Shown here piece after piece: positions 12,749 to 21,784 of a stretch of 32,111 nt of DNA; the first letter of the stretch is position 1, and each line of letters opens with the position of its first letter. The notes under the pieces are model-generated. The model was not told the origin of the DNA. It saw only the letters and a list, made by a program, of their open reading frames with translations, and searched no databases. The stretch covers positions 1 through 32,111 of the IMG/VR virus record IMGVR_UViG_3300030103_000509, one strand, 5' to 3'. The translations under genes were made by a program, and so were the position numbers. The stretch is from a virus.

Positions 12749-15250
12749 ATGAGTTTAATAAAAGCAAGTGGTGCAGGAGAAAGTGGTGATTTTTACAATG
12801 GTGTTGCTACACAGTCATTAAGGTTTGATAGTGGCAGTAGTGCTTATTTATACAGAACACCATCAAGTGCAGGAAATAGAAGAACTTTTACTTGGTCTGC
12901 TTGGATTAAAAGAGGTGTTTTAGATGGACAAAACACAACTGGTAGTAGTGATACATCTATATTTACTGGTGGTTCTGGTAGCACTGGTTATAGTGTTTTT
13001 AGATTTAATTCACAACTTGTTACAGACAAAAATGATTTACAACTTTACACTTATTTAATTAGTAGTGGTGTTGATTATTCAGAAGAAACTAGTGCAAGTT
13101 TTCGTGATACATCTGCTTGGTATCATTTCGTTATTTCTGTAGATACAACACAATCAACTGCATCAAATAGAATTAGATATTATGTAAATGGAACAGAGTT
13201 TACAGATAAAGGGCAATATTATGGTCAAGTACCACAAAATTATGATTTCCACATAAATAATAATGTTTTACAAGGTATTGGGAGAAATGTTGAAAATACA
13301 AGATACTTTGATGGTTATATGGCAGAAGTTAACTTTGTTGATGGTACACAATATGATGCTTCATATTTTGGCGTAACAAAAAATGGTGTATGGATACCCA
13401 AAACGTATACTGGCTCGTATGGAACAAATGGCTACAGATTAGAGTTTAAAAATACGAGTGTTGGTAGTGGTTCATCTAGCACTATAGGTGCTGATACAAG
13501 TGGTAATAATAATCACTTTGACTCTAGTGGTATAGCCGCATCTGATTGTAATATGCCTGATAGTCCTGAGAATAATTTTTGTACTTTAAGTTCTGTTCAT
13601 GGAGCAAGTAATAGTTACACTAACGATTTTCAATTAAAAGAAGGCAACTTACATTTATATAACGCAAGTTCAGCTAATCAAGCCACTGCTGGTACAATAC
13701 TTATGGAAAGTGGTAAATGGTATTGGGAAATTTACATAGCAGATACAAATAGCACTTATAATCATCATATTGGGGTAGTAAATGGTGCAAGTTTTGGAGA
13801 GCCTTCATCTGGACCTCGTGCAATATACAGAAATGATGGAATAGTTTATTATCAAGATACAAGTGGTAACAGTGCGAATGATACAAGTCCCGCAGCTATG
13901 GTTGCAGGGGAAGTATGGGCAGTTGCTCTTGATGCAGATGCTAATACAATTAAATTTTATAAAGCAGGAAGCCAAACAGGTAATACAATATCTTTAGACG
14001 GGCCAGGTGGTTTGGGGTGGAAAGTTATTACAATTACTGGTCAAGCAAGTGCAGATAATTCTTATTGGAATTATGGACAAGATAGTTCGTTTGCAGGGCA
14101 GAAAACGAGTGGATCAGCAGAAGCACAAGATGGTAATGGCATAGGAGATTTCTATTATAGTGTACCAAGTGGTTATCTAGCATTATGTACATCTAATTTA
14201 CCAAAGCCAGATATAGGTCCTGATTCTCCCACACAAGCTAGTGACCATTTTAATACAGTTCTTTATACTGGTAATAGTTCAAATGGACATAGTATAACTG
14301 GTGTAGGTTTTCAACCTGATTGGACATGGATTAAAGCAAGGTCAGATAATAGAACTCATGTTCTTTATGATTCTACTAGAGGTGCTGGAAAGTATTTAAG
14401 TTCTGATAATGACAGTCAAGAAGGAACAGACACAACAGCATTTGCTTCATTTAATTCAGATGGTTTTACTGTAGGCACATCTGAAAATTATATTAATAAT
14501 AGTTCCCATACATATGTAGGTTGGAACTGGAAAGCAAATGGTGGCACAACCTCAAGCAATTCAGATGGTTCTATAACAAGTACAGTACAAGCAAACACAA
14601 CTGCTGGGTTTAGTATTGTTACTTTTCAAGGTAATCAAACGGCAGGAGCTACAGTAGGTCATGGTTTGGGTAAAATTCCAAAAATGATTATTCTTAAAAA
14701 TAGAAATGTAGATGGTAATGGTTGGATAGTTTATGATGAAACAGTAGATCAAACAGACTTTTTGTTTTTAAATAATAGTAATCCAAGAGCAGACAATGCA
14801 AATAGATTTAATGATACTAAACCAACAAGCACTGTATTTTCATTAGGTGCTGATGGAAACATCAATGACAGTGGCGAGGATATCATAGCATATTGTTTTA
14901 CAAATATAGATGGCTACAGTAAAATCGGCAGTATAACAGGTAATGGAAGAACAGATGGTTCATATATTTATACAGGATTTAGACCCGCTTGGATTATGGT
15001 AAAAGCTATTGATACGACAAATGATTGGTTCATATATGACATTAAGCGAGACACTACCAATGTAGTTGAAAATATTCTAGCACCAAATCTAACTAACGCT
15101 GAATCTGCTGTAAATACAGCAGTAAGAAATTTGGATATATTATCCAATGGTTTTAAAGCTAGAGGAAGTGATGGTTTTAACCTAAGTGGACAATTACACA
15201 TTTACATGGCTTTTGCCGATCAACCATTTAAGTATGCAAATGCAAGATAG
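12749..15250 (+). CDS. Large tail fibre / receptor-binding protein: LamG + SPRY-like + three repeats
   Basis: At 833 aa this is the largest tail gene. Residues about 22-210 read as a LamG/concanavalin-like lectin domain (LRFDSGSSAYLYRTP, FTWSAWIKRG, WYHFVISVDT, IRYYVNGTEF, FDGYMAEVNFVDGTQY). Residues about 290-480 look SPRY-like (GKWYWEIYI, HHIGVVNGA, EVWAVALDADANTIKFYKAG). Residues about 503-833 hold three repeats of roughly 100 aa sharing GFxPxWxxIK and a later WxxYD motif, starting near 520, 641 and 742; I recall this as DUF7483. Together they fit a sugar-binding host-recognition protein. The gene has its own weak ribosome binding site after the fibre gene. Confidence 0.8.
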   Translation: MSLIKASGAGESGDFYNGVATQSLRFDSGSSAYLYRTPSSAGNRRTFTWSAWIKRGVLDGQNTTGSSDTSIFTGGSGSTGYSVFRFNSQLVTDKNDLQLYTYLISSGVDYSEETSASFRDTSAWYHFVISVDTTQSTASNRIRYYVNGTEFTDKGQYYGQVPQNYDFHINNNVLQGIGRNVENTRYFDGYMAEVNFVDGTQYDASYFGVTKNGVWIPKTYTGSYGTNGYRLEFKNTSVGSGSSSTIGADTSGNNNHFDSSGIAASDCNMPDSPENNFCTLSSVHGASNSYTNDFQLKEGNLHLYNASSANQATAGTILMESGKWYWEIYIADTNSTYNHHIGVVNGASFGEPSSGPRAIYRNDGIVYYQDTSGNSANDTSPAAMVAGEVWAVALDADANTIKFYKAGSQTGNTISLDGPGGLGWKVITITGQASADNSYWNYGQDSSFAGQKTSGSAEAQDGNGIGDFYYSVPSGYLALCTSNLPKPDIGPDSPTQASDHFNTVLYTGNSSNGHSITGVGFQPDWTWIKARSDNRTHVLYDSTRGAGKYLSSDNDSQEGTDTTAFASFNSDGFTVGTSENYINNSSHTYVGWNWKANGGTTSSNSDGSITSTVQANTTAGFSIVTFQGNQTAGATVGHGLGKIPKMIILKNRNVDGNGWIVYDETVDQTDFLFLNNSNPRADNANRFNDTKPTSTVFSLGADGNINDSGEDIIAYCFTNIDGYSKIGSITGNGRTDGSYIYTGFRPAWIMVKAIDTTNDWFIYDIKRDTTNVVENILAPNLTNAESAVNTAVRNLDILSNGFKARGSDGFNLSGQLHIYMAFADQPFKYANAR

Positions 15251-15259
15251 GAGAAAATA

Positions 15260-15811
15260 ATGGCTTGGAAACATAATGGAAAAACTATACAAGCAGGCAG
15301 AGCGTGGGTAAGTGACAATAATATTAAATACCCACGACAATGGAACAATCTTACAGACGCAGAGAAAAAATCTGCTGGTTTAGTTTGGGAAGATGATCCA
15401 GTTGCTGAGTATTTTGACAAAAGATTTTATTGGGCAAAAGATGTTGAAAAAAAAATAGCAGATGAAAATGCAGTTGATTCTGATGGTAATCTACTTAAAG
15501 ATGCAGATGGAAATCAAGTTGTTAATAAGGGCTTGAAAACTCTTTGGATAGAAAATACTAAATCAATTGCAAATGGGTTATTAAGTAAATCAGATTGGGA
15601 AGTAACTCGCAAAGCCGAAAAAGGCACTGCAATAGCTAGTGCTACAAGCACATACAGAGATAAAGTGAGAACTGCTTGTGATACTATTGAGACAAAGATT
15701 AATAACTGCTCTAACCTTAAAGAGTTTATGGCGTTGTTTGATACACCAACAGACAGTGATGGTAAAGTAACAGGTAAAGCACCTATAAATGATTTTCCTA
15801 ATGAGGGTTAA
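15260..15811 (+). CDS. Tail-fibre-associated / chaperone-like protein (183 aa)
   Basis: The product starts WKHNGKTIQAGRAWVSDNN and continues PRQWNNLTDAEKKSAGLVWEDDPV. A helical C-terminal half contains LLSKSDWEVTRKAEKGTAIA, then YRDKVRTACDTIETKINNC. This plan (N-terminal WxHxGKxIxAGRxWxDxxG motif plus C-terminal LxxTDWxxxRKAEKG and xxRxxVR motifs) is typical of small proteins after phage fibre genes that resemble tail-fibre assembly proteins/DUF4376 or XkdW-like proteins. AGGAG precedes the ATG. It lies directly downstream of the receptor-binding candidate, which fits an assembly partner. Confidence 0.65.
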   Translation: MAWKHNGKTIQAGRAWVSDNNIKYPRQWNNLTDAEKKSAGLVWEDDPVAEYFDKRFYWAKDVEKKIADENAVDSDGNLLKDADGNQVVNKGLKTLWIENTKSIANGLLSKSDWEVTRKAEKGTAIASATSTYRDKVRTACDTIETKINNCSNLKEFMALFDTPTDSDGKVTGKAPINDFPNEG

Positions 15812-15813
15812 TT

Positions 15814-16392
15814 ATGCCCATAACGTCTTTAAAATTCAGACCAGGCATAAATAAAGAAACAACTTCTTACTCAAACAAGGGTGGTTGGAATGATTGTGAT
15901 CTTATTCGTTTTCGTTTCGGATACCCAGAAAAATTAGGTGGTTGGGAGAAGTATTCAACAAACACTTTTCTTGGATCATCAAGATCCTTACACACATGGG
16001 CAAATTTACAAGGCAATAGTTATCTAGGCATTGGAACAGAAATAAAATTCTATATTGAAGAATCACAAGGTTATAACGACATTACACCACTTAGACGCAA
16101 AGTTGTAAATGATGTAGTTGTTTTTGATTTGGAGGGTGGTGTAGTTAAATCAGTAATCACTGGGAATGCAGGAACTGGCTCAGTTGGCACAGTTGTAATA
16201 GATCAAGCACAAACAGTGAGCGTTGAGTCAAATAATCCAGTAGAAAGTTTAAGAATATTAGCAACTACATCTCTTGGCACAGTTACAGTAAGCACACCAC
16301 CAGTTACAGCTAATTTAGCTATGACAACGGCAGTAGGTAATGTAACTGTATCTATTACTAATGAGTCAACTGTTAGTGTGGGTGGTTCATAA
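15814..16392 (+). CDS. P22 gp10-like packaged-DNA stabilisation protein, N-terminal part of split gene
   Basis: Residues 1-95 match the start of P22 gp10-like proteins of marine podophages: LKFRPGINKETTSYSNKGGWNDCDLIRFRFGYPEKLGGWEKYS (in parts), LHTWANLQGNSYLGIGTEIKFYI and YNDITPLRR. From about residue 110 the sequence turns into repeats with SVGTVVI, LGTVTVS and VGNVTVS units and then stops at 16390-16392. The missing part of the family continues in the next gene. Gp10 seals the head and joins gp4 to the tail needle. The repeat-containing tail shares near-identical DNA with the end of the gene at 8205. The gene may be functional as a separate subunit, or a break product of a longer ancestor. 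Confidence 0.72.
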   Translation: MPITSLKFRPGINKETTSYSNKGGWNDCDLIRFRFGYPEKLGGWEKYSTNTFLGSSRSLHTWANLQGNSYLGIGTEIKFYIEESQGYNDITPLRRKVVNDVVVFDLEGGVVKSVITGNAGTGSVGTVVIDQAQTVSVESNNPVESLRILATTSLGTVTVSTPPVTANLAMTTAVGNVTVSITNESTVSVGGS

Positions 16393-16393
16393 T

Positions 16394-17935
16394 ATGGCAA
16401 TAACTTTTACATCTGCAACTGATAGCACAAGTGTTACTGTAAATGATTCCTCTCATGGAGCTATAGCGGGAGATTTTGTAACTTTTAGTAATGCGGCTAC
16501 AGGTAACTCGTCTTTAAACACTCAATTAAATAACGAGTTCTCTATAATATCAATAACTGATGCAAACAGTTATGTTATTACTTTAAGTTCTAATGCCGCT
16601 GCTTCTTTGTCTAGTGGTGGTTCGGCAGACGCAGAATATCAACTTAATGTGGGAATAAATACTGTTGTGCCAGGTGATGGATGGGGTGCAGGTACTTGGG
16701 GCGCAGATGGATGGGGTTCTGCTTCAAGTGAAACTGCTGGTGGTGGCACTATGCGTCTGTGGTCACAAGACAATTTTGGCGAAGATTTAATATTTAATCA
16801 AAGAGATGGTTTTGTTTTTTATTGGGATAAAACTCTTGGAGTTAGTTCAAGAGCAAAAAATTTAATTGAATTATCTGATGCTGCACCAACAAAATCTAGA
16901 AAGGTCATTGTATCTGAAAGGGATCGTCATGTAATTTGTTTTGGTGCAAATCCTATAGGTGAAACAGTTCAAGACAGATTGCTTGTTCGTTTTAGTTCAC
17001 AAGAAAATCCTTTTTTTTGGACACCTCGTGCAACTAACACTGCTGGCAGTTTGAGAATAGGTTCAGGATCTGAAATTGTAACTGCTGTAAAAACAAGACG
17101 AGAAATAATCGTTTTAACAGATACATCTGTTCATAGTATGCAATTTATAGGACCTCCATTTACTTTTGGAATTAATCAATTAGCAAGTGCTATTACAGTA
17201 AGAGGATTTAATTCAGCAGTAGCCGTAGGCGATAGTGTGTTTTGGATGGGTTATGATAGATTTTATGTTTATGATGGTCGTGTTCAAGTTATACCTTGTT
17301 CTGTAAGAGATCATGTATTTCAAGATTTTAACGAAACACAATCAGATAAAGTCTATGCAGGAATTAATTCAGCTTTTGGTGAAATATTTTGGTTTTATCC
17401 GTCTGAAACCAACTCTGGTGCAAATGGTGGCACGGATGAAAATGATAGATATGTAGTATATAATTACGATCAAAAGATATGGTATGTAGGTAATCTTTCA
17501 AGATCATCATGGGTAGACAGAGGTGTATATCAATATCCAATGTCGACTGACTCTAATCTTGTGTACAACCATGAAAAAGGTAATGATAATGATGGCACTG
17601 CTTTTACATCATTTATTGAATCAAGTCCCATTGATATACAAGACGGAGATCAATTTGTATTTATTAGAAGAATGATACCTGATGTAAGTTTTGAAAATAG
17701 TGATACTGATATCAGCAATGATAATAAACAAGCAGTATTTTCATTAAAATCACAAAGAACTCCAAATGGTGGTTTTGTTAAAACATCAACAAACACTGTA
17801 TCTCCAACAACTGAAATTAATCATTTGAGATTGCGTGGTAGATCTTTTGGATTAAGAGTAGAAAGCACAACACAAGGTGTTAACTGGAGATTAGGAACAA
17901 ATAGAGTTGATATAAGACAGGATGGTGACAGATGA
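16394..17935 (+). CDS. P22 gp10-like packaged-DNA stabilisation protein, C-terminal part of split gene
   Basis: ATG 16394 starts one base after the upstream stop; the open frame extends to 16361 but that part only overlaps the upstream gene in another frame. The 513-aa product begins AITFTSATDSTSVTVNDSSHG, which in relatives lies in the middle of one longer protein. It continues with GWGAGTWGADGWGS, MRLWSQDNFGEDLIFNQRDG, VIVSERDRHVICFGANP, REIIVLTDTSVHSMQFIGPP, SVFWMGYDRFYVYDGRVQVIP, and ends with LRLRGRSFGLRVEST. These are hallmarks of the propeller-like gp10 family. Good reading-frame integrity and close spacing suggest that both halves are translated. Confidence 0.78.
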   Translation: MAITFTSATDSTSVTVNDSSHGAIAGDFVTFSNAATGNSSLNTQLNNEFSIISITDANSYVITLSSNAAASLSSGGSADAEYQLNVGINTVVPGDGWGAGTWGADGWGSASSETAGGGTMRLWSQDNFGEDLIFNQRDGFVFYWDKTLGVSSRAKNLIELSDAAPTKSRKVIVSERDRHVICFGANPIGETVQDRLLVRFSSQENPFFWTPRATNTAGSLRIGSGSEIVTAVKTRREIIVLTDTSVHSMQFIGPPFTFGINQLASAITVRGFNSAVAVGDSVFWMGYDRFYVYDGRVQVIPCSVRDHVFQDFNETQSDKVYAGINSAFGEIFWFYPSETNSGANGGTDENDRYVVYNYDQKIWYVGNLSRSSWVDRGVYQYPMSTDSNLVYNHEKGNDNDGTAFTSFIESSPIDIQDGDQFVFIRRMIPDVSFENSDTDISNDNKQAVFSLKSQRTPNGGFVKTSTNTVSPTTEINHLRLRGRSFGLRVESTTQGVNWRLGTNRVDIRQDGDR

Positions 17936-18159
17936 GCAGACAATTAGTACCACCAAATTTTTCTCTGCCACCTGATGAGTATGACGTTCAGTATTTTAAT
18001 GAGATGGTAAGAAGTTTAAGTCAGCTTGTAACACAATTACAAAATCCAGGTGAATTGAGAGCTACAAAAATTACTTTGACCGACTTACCCACGAATGATA
18101 CAGATTTAGAGGTAGGTGCTTTATTTAACGATAATGGAACTGTTAAAGTTAAGACGTAG
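17932..18159 (+). CDS. Small conserved tail-region protein (75 aa)
   Basis: The product has VPPNFSLPPDEYDVQYFNEM, then VRSLSQLVTQLQNPGELRAT and ITLTDLPTNDTDLEVGALFND. I recall this pattern (YDxxYFNxxVRxLxxxVxQLxNPG, LTxLPTxDxxLExGxxxND) as a short protein after the gp10-like gene in many marine podophages. The helical part followed by a small beta end suggests a trimeric tail-tip or spike-base piece, but the role is unproven. The start overlaps the previous stop by 4 bases (ATGA). Confidence 0.68.
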   Translation: MSRQLVPPNFSLPPDEYDVQYFNEMVRSLSQLVTQLQNPGELRATKITLTDLPTNDTDLEVGALFNDNGTVKVKT

Positions 18160-18191
18160 ACGTATTATAAAAAGTAAGGTAACATAGGGCT

Positions 18192-19013
18192 ATGAGTTTA
18201 GGTAAGTTATTAAAAAATTTAGCACCAGTGGCACTTGGAGCATTTTTAGGACCTGGTATAGGCACGGCTGTGGCTGGCACTGGTGCAAGTCCTTTTATTA
18301 GTAGAGCTGTAACAGGAGCTTTAACATCTAAACTTATGGGTGGCAAAACTAAAGACGCATTACGAAATGCTTTGATTGCTGGTGTTGGTGGAGCTGCTTT
18401 TGATCAGTTTGGTGGTGGCGAACAGGCTGTAACTCAAGGTACAGACGGAACAATTGTTCGTAAAGGTCTACCATCTGGTAGTCGAGGAAGTGGTGAATTT
18501 TTAAGAACTGGTGAATCTGCATCAGGATCAGCAATTGTTCCAACAGAACAATCAGCTAAACAAATAGCAGAAACATTCAAACCAAAAACATTTAGTGCAG
18601 AGTTACTTAAATCTGCTGGTGTAGGTGGTGACAACTTGTTTGCAAGATTGTTAAACACACCATTAGGTGAGGGTTTGACAGCAGGTTTGTTAGCACAATT
18701 GCTATCTGGTGGTGATGAAGATGAAGACACAAGGACAGAGTTTGAAAGAAGACCTTTTGGTGCTGGAGGACCTGGTGGCAAACTTGGTGGTATTACATTT
18801 GCCAGAAAAGGTGGTGAGATGGGATTTCCAAGACGAACAGGTGGTATAGATCCATCAGAAGGTTCAGGTACAAAAGATGACGTTCCTGCTATGTTAATGG
18901 CTGGAGAGTTCGTGTTAACGAAGGATGCAGTAAAAGGTTTAGGTGATGGAAATCAACGTAAAGGAATACAAAGAGCCTATAATATGATGGATAACTTGGA
19001 GGCTAGAGCGTAA
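18192..19013 (+). CDS. Internal virion protein with PAMLMAGEFVLTKDAV motif (273 aa)
   Basis: N-terminal residues 10-75 are Gly/Ala-rich with hydrophobic stretches (APVALGAFLGPGIGTAVAG, ALIAGVGGAAFDQFGGG) that could insert in a membrane. The middle is polar and low-complexity. The C-terminus carries GGEMGFPRRTGGIDPSEG (207-224) and KDDVPAMLMAGEFVLTKDAV (228-247), a motif found in many phage virion proteins including tape-measure ends. In short-tailed phages such proteins sit inside the head and help eject DNA. A 32-base spacer separates it from the tail genes. One copy of the palindromic ACAATTGTTCG motif lies at 18450. Confidence 0.68.
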   Translation: MSLGKLLKNLAPVALGAFLGPGIGTAVAGTGASPFISRAVTGALTSKLMGGKTKDALRNALIAGVGGAAFDQFGGGEQAVTQGTDGTIVRKGLPSGSRGSGEFLRTGESASGSAIVPTEQSAKQIAETFKPKTFSAELLKSAGVGGDNLFARLLNTPLGEGLTAGLLAQLLSGGDEDEDTRTEFERRPFGAGGPGGKLGGITFARKGGEMGFPRRTGGIDPSEGSGTKDDVPAMLMAGEFVLTKDAVKGLGDGNQRKGIQRAYNMMDNLEARA

Positions 19014-19936
19014 TGGCAACACAAACAGTAGAAAATATACAAAGATTACCTCCATTTTTAGAGGGCTTACAAAAAAGACTACTGCAAACTGGCTTTGGTA
19101 CGTTTGATGGTGATACACAAACCACACCTGGTCTATTAGATTCGCCTTTAAATTTGCCAGGTTTTCAAATTGCAGGAATGGACCCGCTTCGATCTCGTGC
19201 TATTTCTTTAGGTGAAAATTTAGTTGGTTCTTTTAGACCATTTGTTCAAGGTGCAGCAGATCAAGCTTTAGCTGGGCAACAAGCATTGACTCAAGGTATG
19301 CAATTTTTACAACCTGAAGCAATTGAAAGATTTCAAAATCCATTTCAACAACAAGTCATTGATGCCACCATGGATCAGCTTAATAGACAAGCTGATTTGA
19401 GAAGAGCTGGAGCTAGTGCAGCAGCAGTTAGATCTGGAGCTTTTGGTGGATCAAGAGAGGGTGTACAAAGAGCAGAAACTGAGAGAGGATTGCAACAAGT
19501 AAAAGGTGATACTTTATCAAGATTGTTGTCATCAGGTTTTCAATCAGCTTTACAAGCCGCACAAAATGCAGGAAGACTATCTGGTGGTCTAGGGCAAGCT
19601 TTTGGTACATTAGCAGGAACAACAGGTGATTTAGGCAGACTACAACAAGCATTGGGTCAAGCAGATATATCTCAATTATCACAACTTGGTGCATTGAGAC
19701 AAGGGCAACAACAAGCACAACTAGATGCACAACGTCAAAATTTAATGCAACAAGCTCAAGAACCATTTACAAGATTGCAATTAGGACAAAACTTACTTCA
19801 AGGTATGCCAAGTGCTTCAATACCTTCTACGTTCCAACAGGCAACAACACCTGGTGCAAATCCATTCTTGCAGGGTATTGGTGCTTATACTACATTGTCA
19901 CAAATCGCACCTTTTGGTGGTGCGAAGTCTCCATAG
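19013..19936 (+). CDS. Internal virion protein, Gln/Ala-rich (307 aa)
   Basis: Most of the protein from residue 85 onward is helical and rich in Gln, Ala, Gly and Leu: AIERFQNPFQQQVIDATMDQ, LRRAGASAAAVRSGAFGGSR and a long Gln-rich region near 200-255. This composition and the NPxQQxVIDxTxxxxNRQAxxRRAGxxAxAVxSGAFGGSRxGV pattern (about 122-165) match ejection proteins of marine podophages. The N-terminal part contains PFLEGLQKRLLQTGFGTFDG. It shares the stop/start base with the previous gene. Likely released into the cell envelope with the two large proteins that follow. Confidence 0.68.
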   Translation: MATQTVENIQRLPPFLEGLQKRLLQTGFGTFDGDTQTTPGLLDSPLNLPGFQIAGMDPLRSRAISLGENLVGSFRPFVQGAADQALAGQQALTQGMQFLQPEAIERFQNPFQQQVIDATMDQLNRQADLRRAGASAAAVRSGAFGGSREGVQRAETERGLQQVKGDTLSRLLSSGFQSALQAAQNAGRLSGGLGQAFGTLAGTTGDLGRLQQALGQADISQLSQLGALRQGQQQAQLDAQRQNLMQQAQEPFTRLQLGQNLLQGMPSASIPSTFQQATTPGANPFLQGIGAYTTLSQIAPFGGAKSP

Positions 19937-19945
19937 GATAGTTAT

Positions 19946-21784
19946 ATGGCAAAAACACCAACATTAACCTCTGGATTAACTGTAAGCTCACCTGGCGTTA
20001 AATCTACTCCTACAAGTCAAATGGGTTTATTAGGTTCTTTACTCGAAAAAATTGGAGTTAAACCTTTAGCTCAACAATTAGCAGAAGAACAAGCTCAAAA
20101 AGATAGATCTATATTAAGTCAAGATTTAGATACACAAAAAGGACAGACTCAATTATCTCAACTTGGATTAGGACCTATTTCTTTTTCTGATGATGTGCAA
20201 AATTTCATTAATCAAGATGCAATTAACAAACAAAGAATTGCAGAAAAAGAAAAAGAATTAGCATCTAAAAGTTTAAGCAATGTCGAAGGAGTATCTACTG
20301 TTGATCCTGCACAATTAGGTGATAAATCTGCTGGTATTGATCAAGATGTATCTGGTTTGGGAGCTGATAAAAAAACACAATTAGATGATCGATTTGAAGT
20401 AGCAGCAGGCTCTGATGCAGACATAGACTATAGTGATGTCGGTGAGCCTGGCTCAGAAGCTCCAGCAGAGGAAGCAACTCCTGAAACAACTTTAGCTAAA
20501 GAACAAAAAGCACTACAAGATTTATTTACTGAAACTATGTCAGAAACAGAAGCATTATACACTGATGAAATAACAAAAGCTCAACCTAAAAGTATTGAAG
20601 AGTATAAAGCAGATTTTCAAAAGGCAACTGGTATAGATATATCAGGAGAACCTGATAACAAGTCAGCTCTTATGGCTCTTGGACTGAAGTTAATGCAGAA
20701 TAGAGCTGGTAAGGGCTTTGATTTATCTAAAATACTTACAGAAGTTGGTAGAGCAGGAGAAGAAACATTACCTGCTTTTGAGAGAGCAAAAGACAAAGCA
20801 AGAGCTGGTCAATTAGCCGCTGGTAAGTTTGCGCTAGGACAGAAGATGGCTGATACAAAAGCATTAGCTGCTCTAAACAAAGAAAAGAGATTAGCTTTAC
20901 TAGGTCTTGGCAAAGAGTTTAGAGGTAAAGCTGAAGCTAGAAGGCTAGCAGCCGCCAAACACCTAAATGATGTTGAATTGAAAGAATTAGAGTTTACACA
21001 AAAGAAATTAGAAGCATTCCGTAAGGGACAAGCAAAACTGTCTGAGATAACAAAGAATCAAGGATTTGCACCTATTGATGGACAAGCTCAATTAAAAGTA
21101 TTTAAAGCTTTAAGAAAAGATGCAAGTGTGGGCAATCCTCTTGTTTATACACAAGCTCCTGATGATATTAGAAGATTTAAAGATTCTTATGGTAACATAA
21201 CAAGGGCAAGAAATACGTTAAGTAGTATTGGTGGATTAGTTCAAGATTTAGGTTCTGAAACTGGATCTCCATTAGCAGATCAAGTCTTTGATAAAGTAAG
21301 AAATGTTGGTGTTGCTATTGGTCTTGATCCAAAACAATTGTTCGGTAAATTAGTTACAGTTGGTAAAGATGGAAAGGCAGAACTTGTTGAAGGTGTATCA
21401 AGAGCTGATATGATACAAGTTTTAAATAGAACTTTAATAAATGAATATAAGAAGTTTTTAACACAAGAAACTGGTAATGGTATATCAAATCAAGACGTAC
21501 AGAGACTCGAAGAAGCTTTAGGTAAAATAGATTTATTTACAAACCCACAATTAGCATTACAAAGAATAAACGAAATCGATCAGATATTTGCTAAGACACA
21601 AGATCAAATTACAAATACACTTACTGGTTTCAAGGATAGAAATAGTTATCTAACTGACGATCAGTTTGATAGGGCGCAGAAAGAACTTAGAGCAGGGACT
21701 GTGGAACAGTTTGGTAAGTCAGGACCTAAGTTTAACGTATCAACTGCTGATGATGGAACAATAACTTATACTTTGGTTAAATAA
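19946..21784 (+). CDS. Internal virion protein, coiled-coil rich (612 aa)
   Basis: The N-terminal ~170 residues are polar and rich in Ser, Gln and Asp (low complexity), followed by helices. A long basic coiled-coil region covers about 275-375 (KRLALLGLGKEFRGKAEARR, AKHLNDVELKELEFTQKKLE). The rest is helical with QVLNRTLINEYKKFL and a final beta-like FNVSTADDGTITYTLVK. No enzyme motif is seen. Size, composition and place between two other internal-virion candidates suggest an ejection protein comparable in role, not sequence, to T7 gp15. The next gene starts at its last stop base. Confidence 0.65.
   Translation: MAKTPTLTSGLTVSSPGVKSTPTSQMGLLGSLLEKIGVKPLAQQLAEEQAQKDRSILSQDLDTQKGQTQLSQLGLGPISFSDDVQNFINQDAINKQRIAEKEKELASKSLSNVEGVSTVDPAQLGDKSAGIDQDVSGLGADKKTQLDDRFEVAAGSDADIDYSDVGEPGSEAPAEEATPETTLAKEQKALQDLFTETMSETEALYTDEITKAQPKSIEEYKADFQKATGIDISGEPDNKSALMALGLKLMQNRAGKGFDLSKILTEVGRAGEETLPAFERAKDKARAGQLAAGKFALGQKMADTKALAALNKEKRLALLGLGKEFRGKAEARRLAAAKHLNDVELKELEFTQKKLEAFRKGQAKLSEITKNQGFAPIDGQAQLKVFKALRKDASVGNPLVYTQAPDDIRRFKDSYGNITRARNTLSSIGGLVQDLGSETGSPLADQVFDKVRNVGVAIGLDPKQLFGKLVTVGKDGKAELVEGVSRADMIQVLNRTLINEYKKFLTQETGNGISNQDVQRLEEALGKIDLFTNPQLALQRINEIDQIFAKTQDQITNTLTGFKDRNSYLTDDQFDRAQKELRAGTVEQFGKSGPKFNVSTADDGTITYTLVK

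Noticed and set aside
16361-16393. Eleven extra residues at the start of the gp10-like C-terminal gene
   Set aside because: They overlap the upstream coding region in another frame, are unlike the family and lack a ribosome binding site; ATG 16394 directly after the stop is better.
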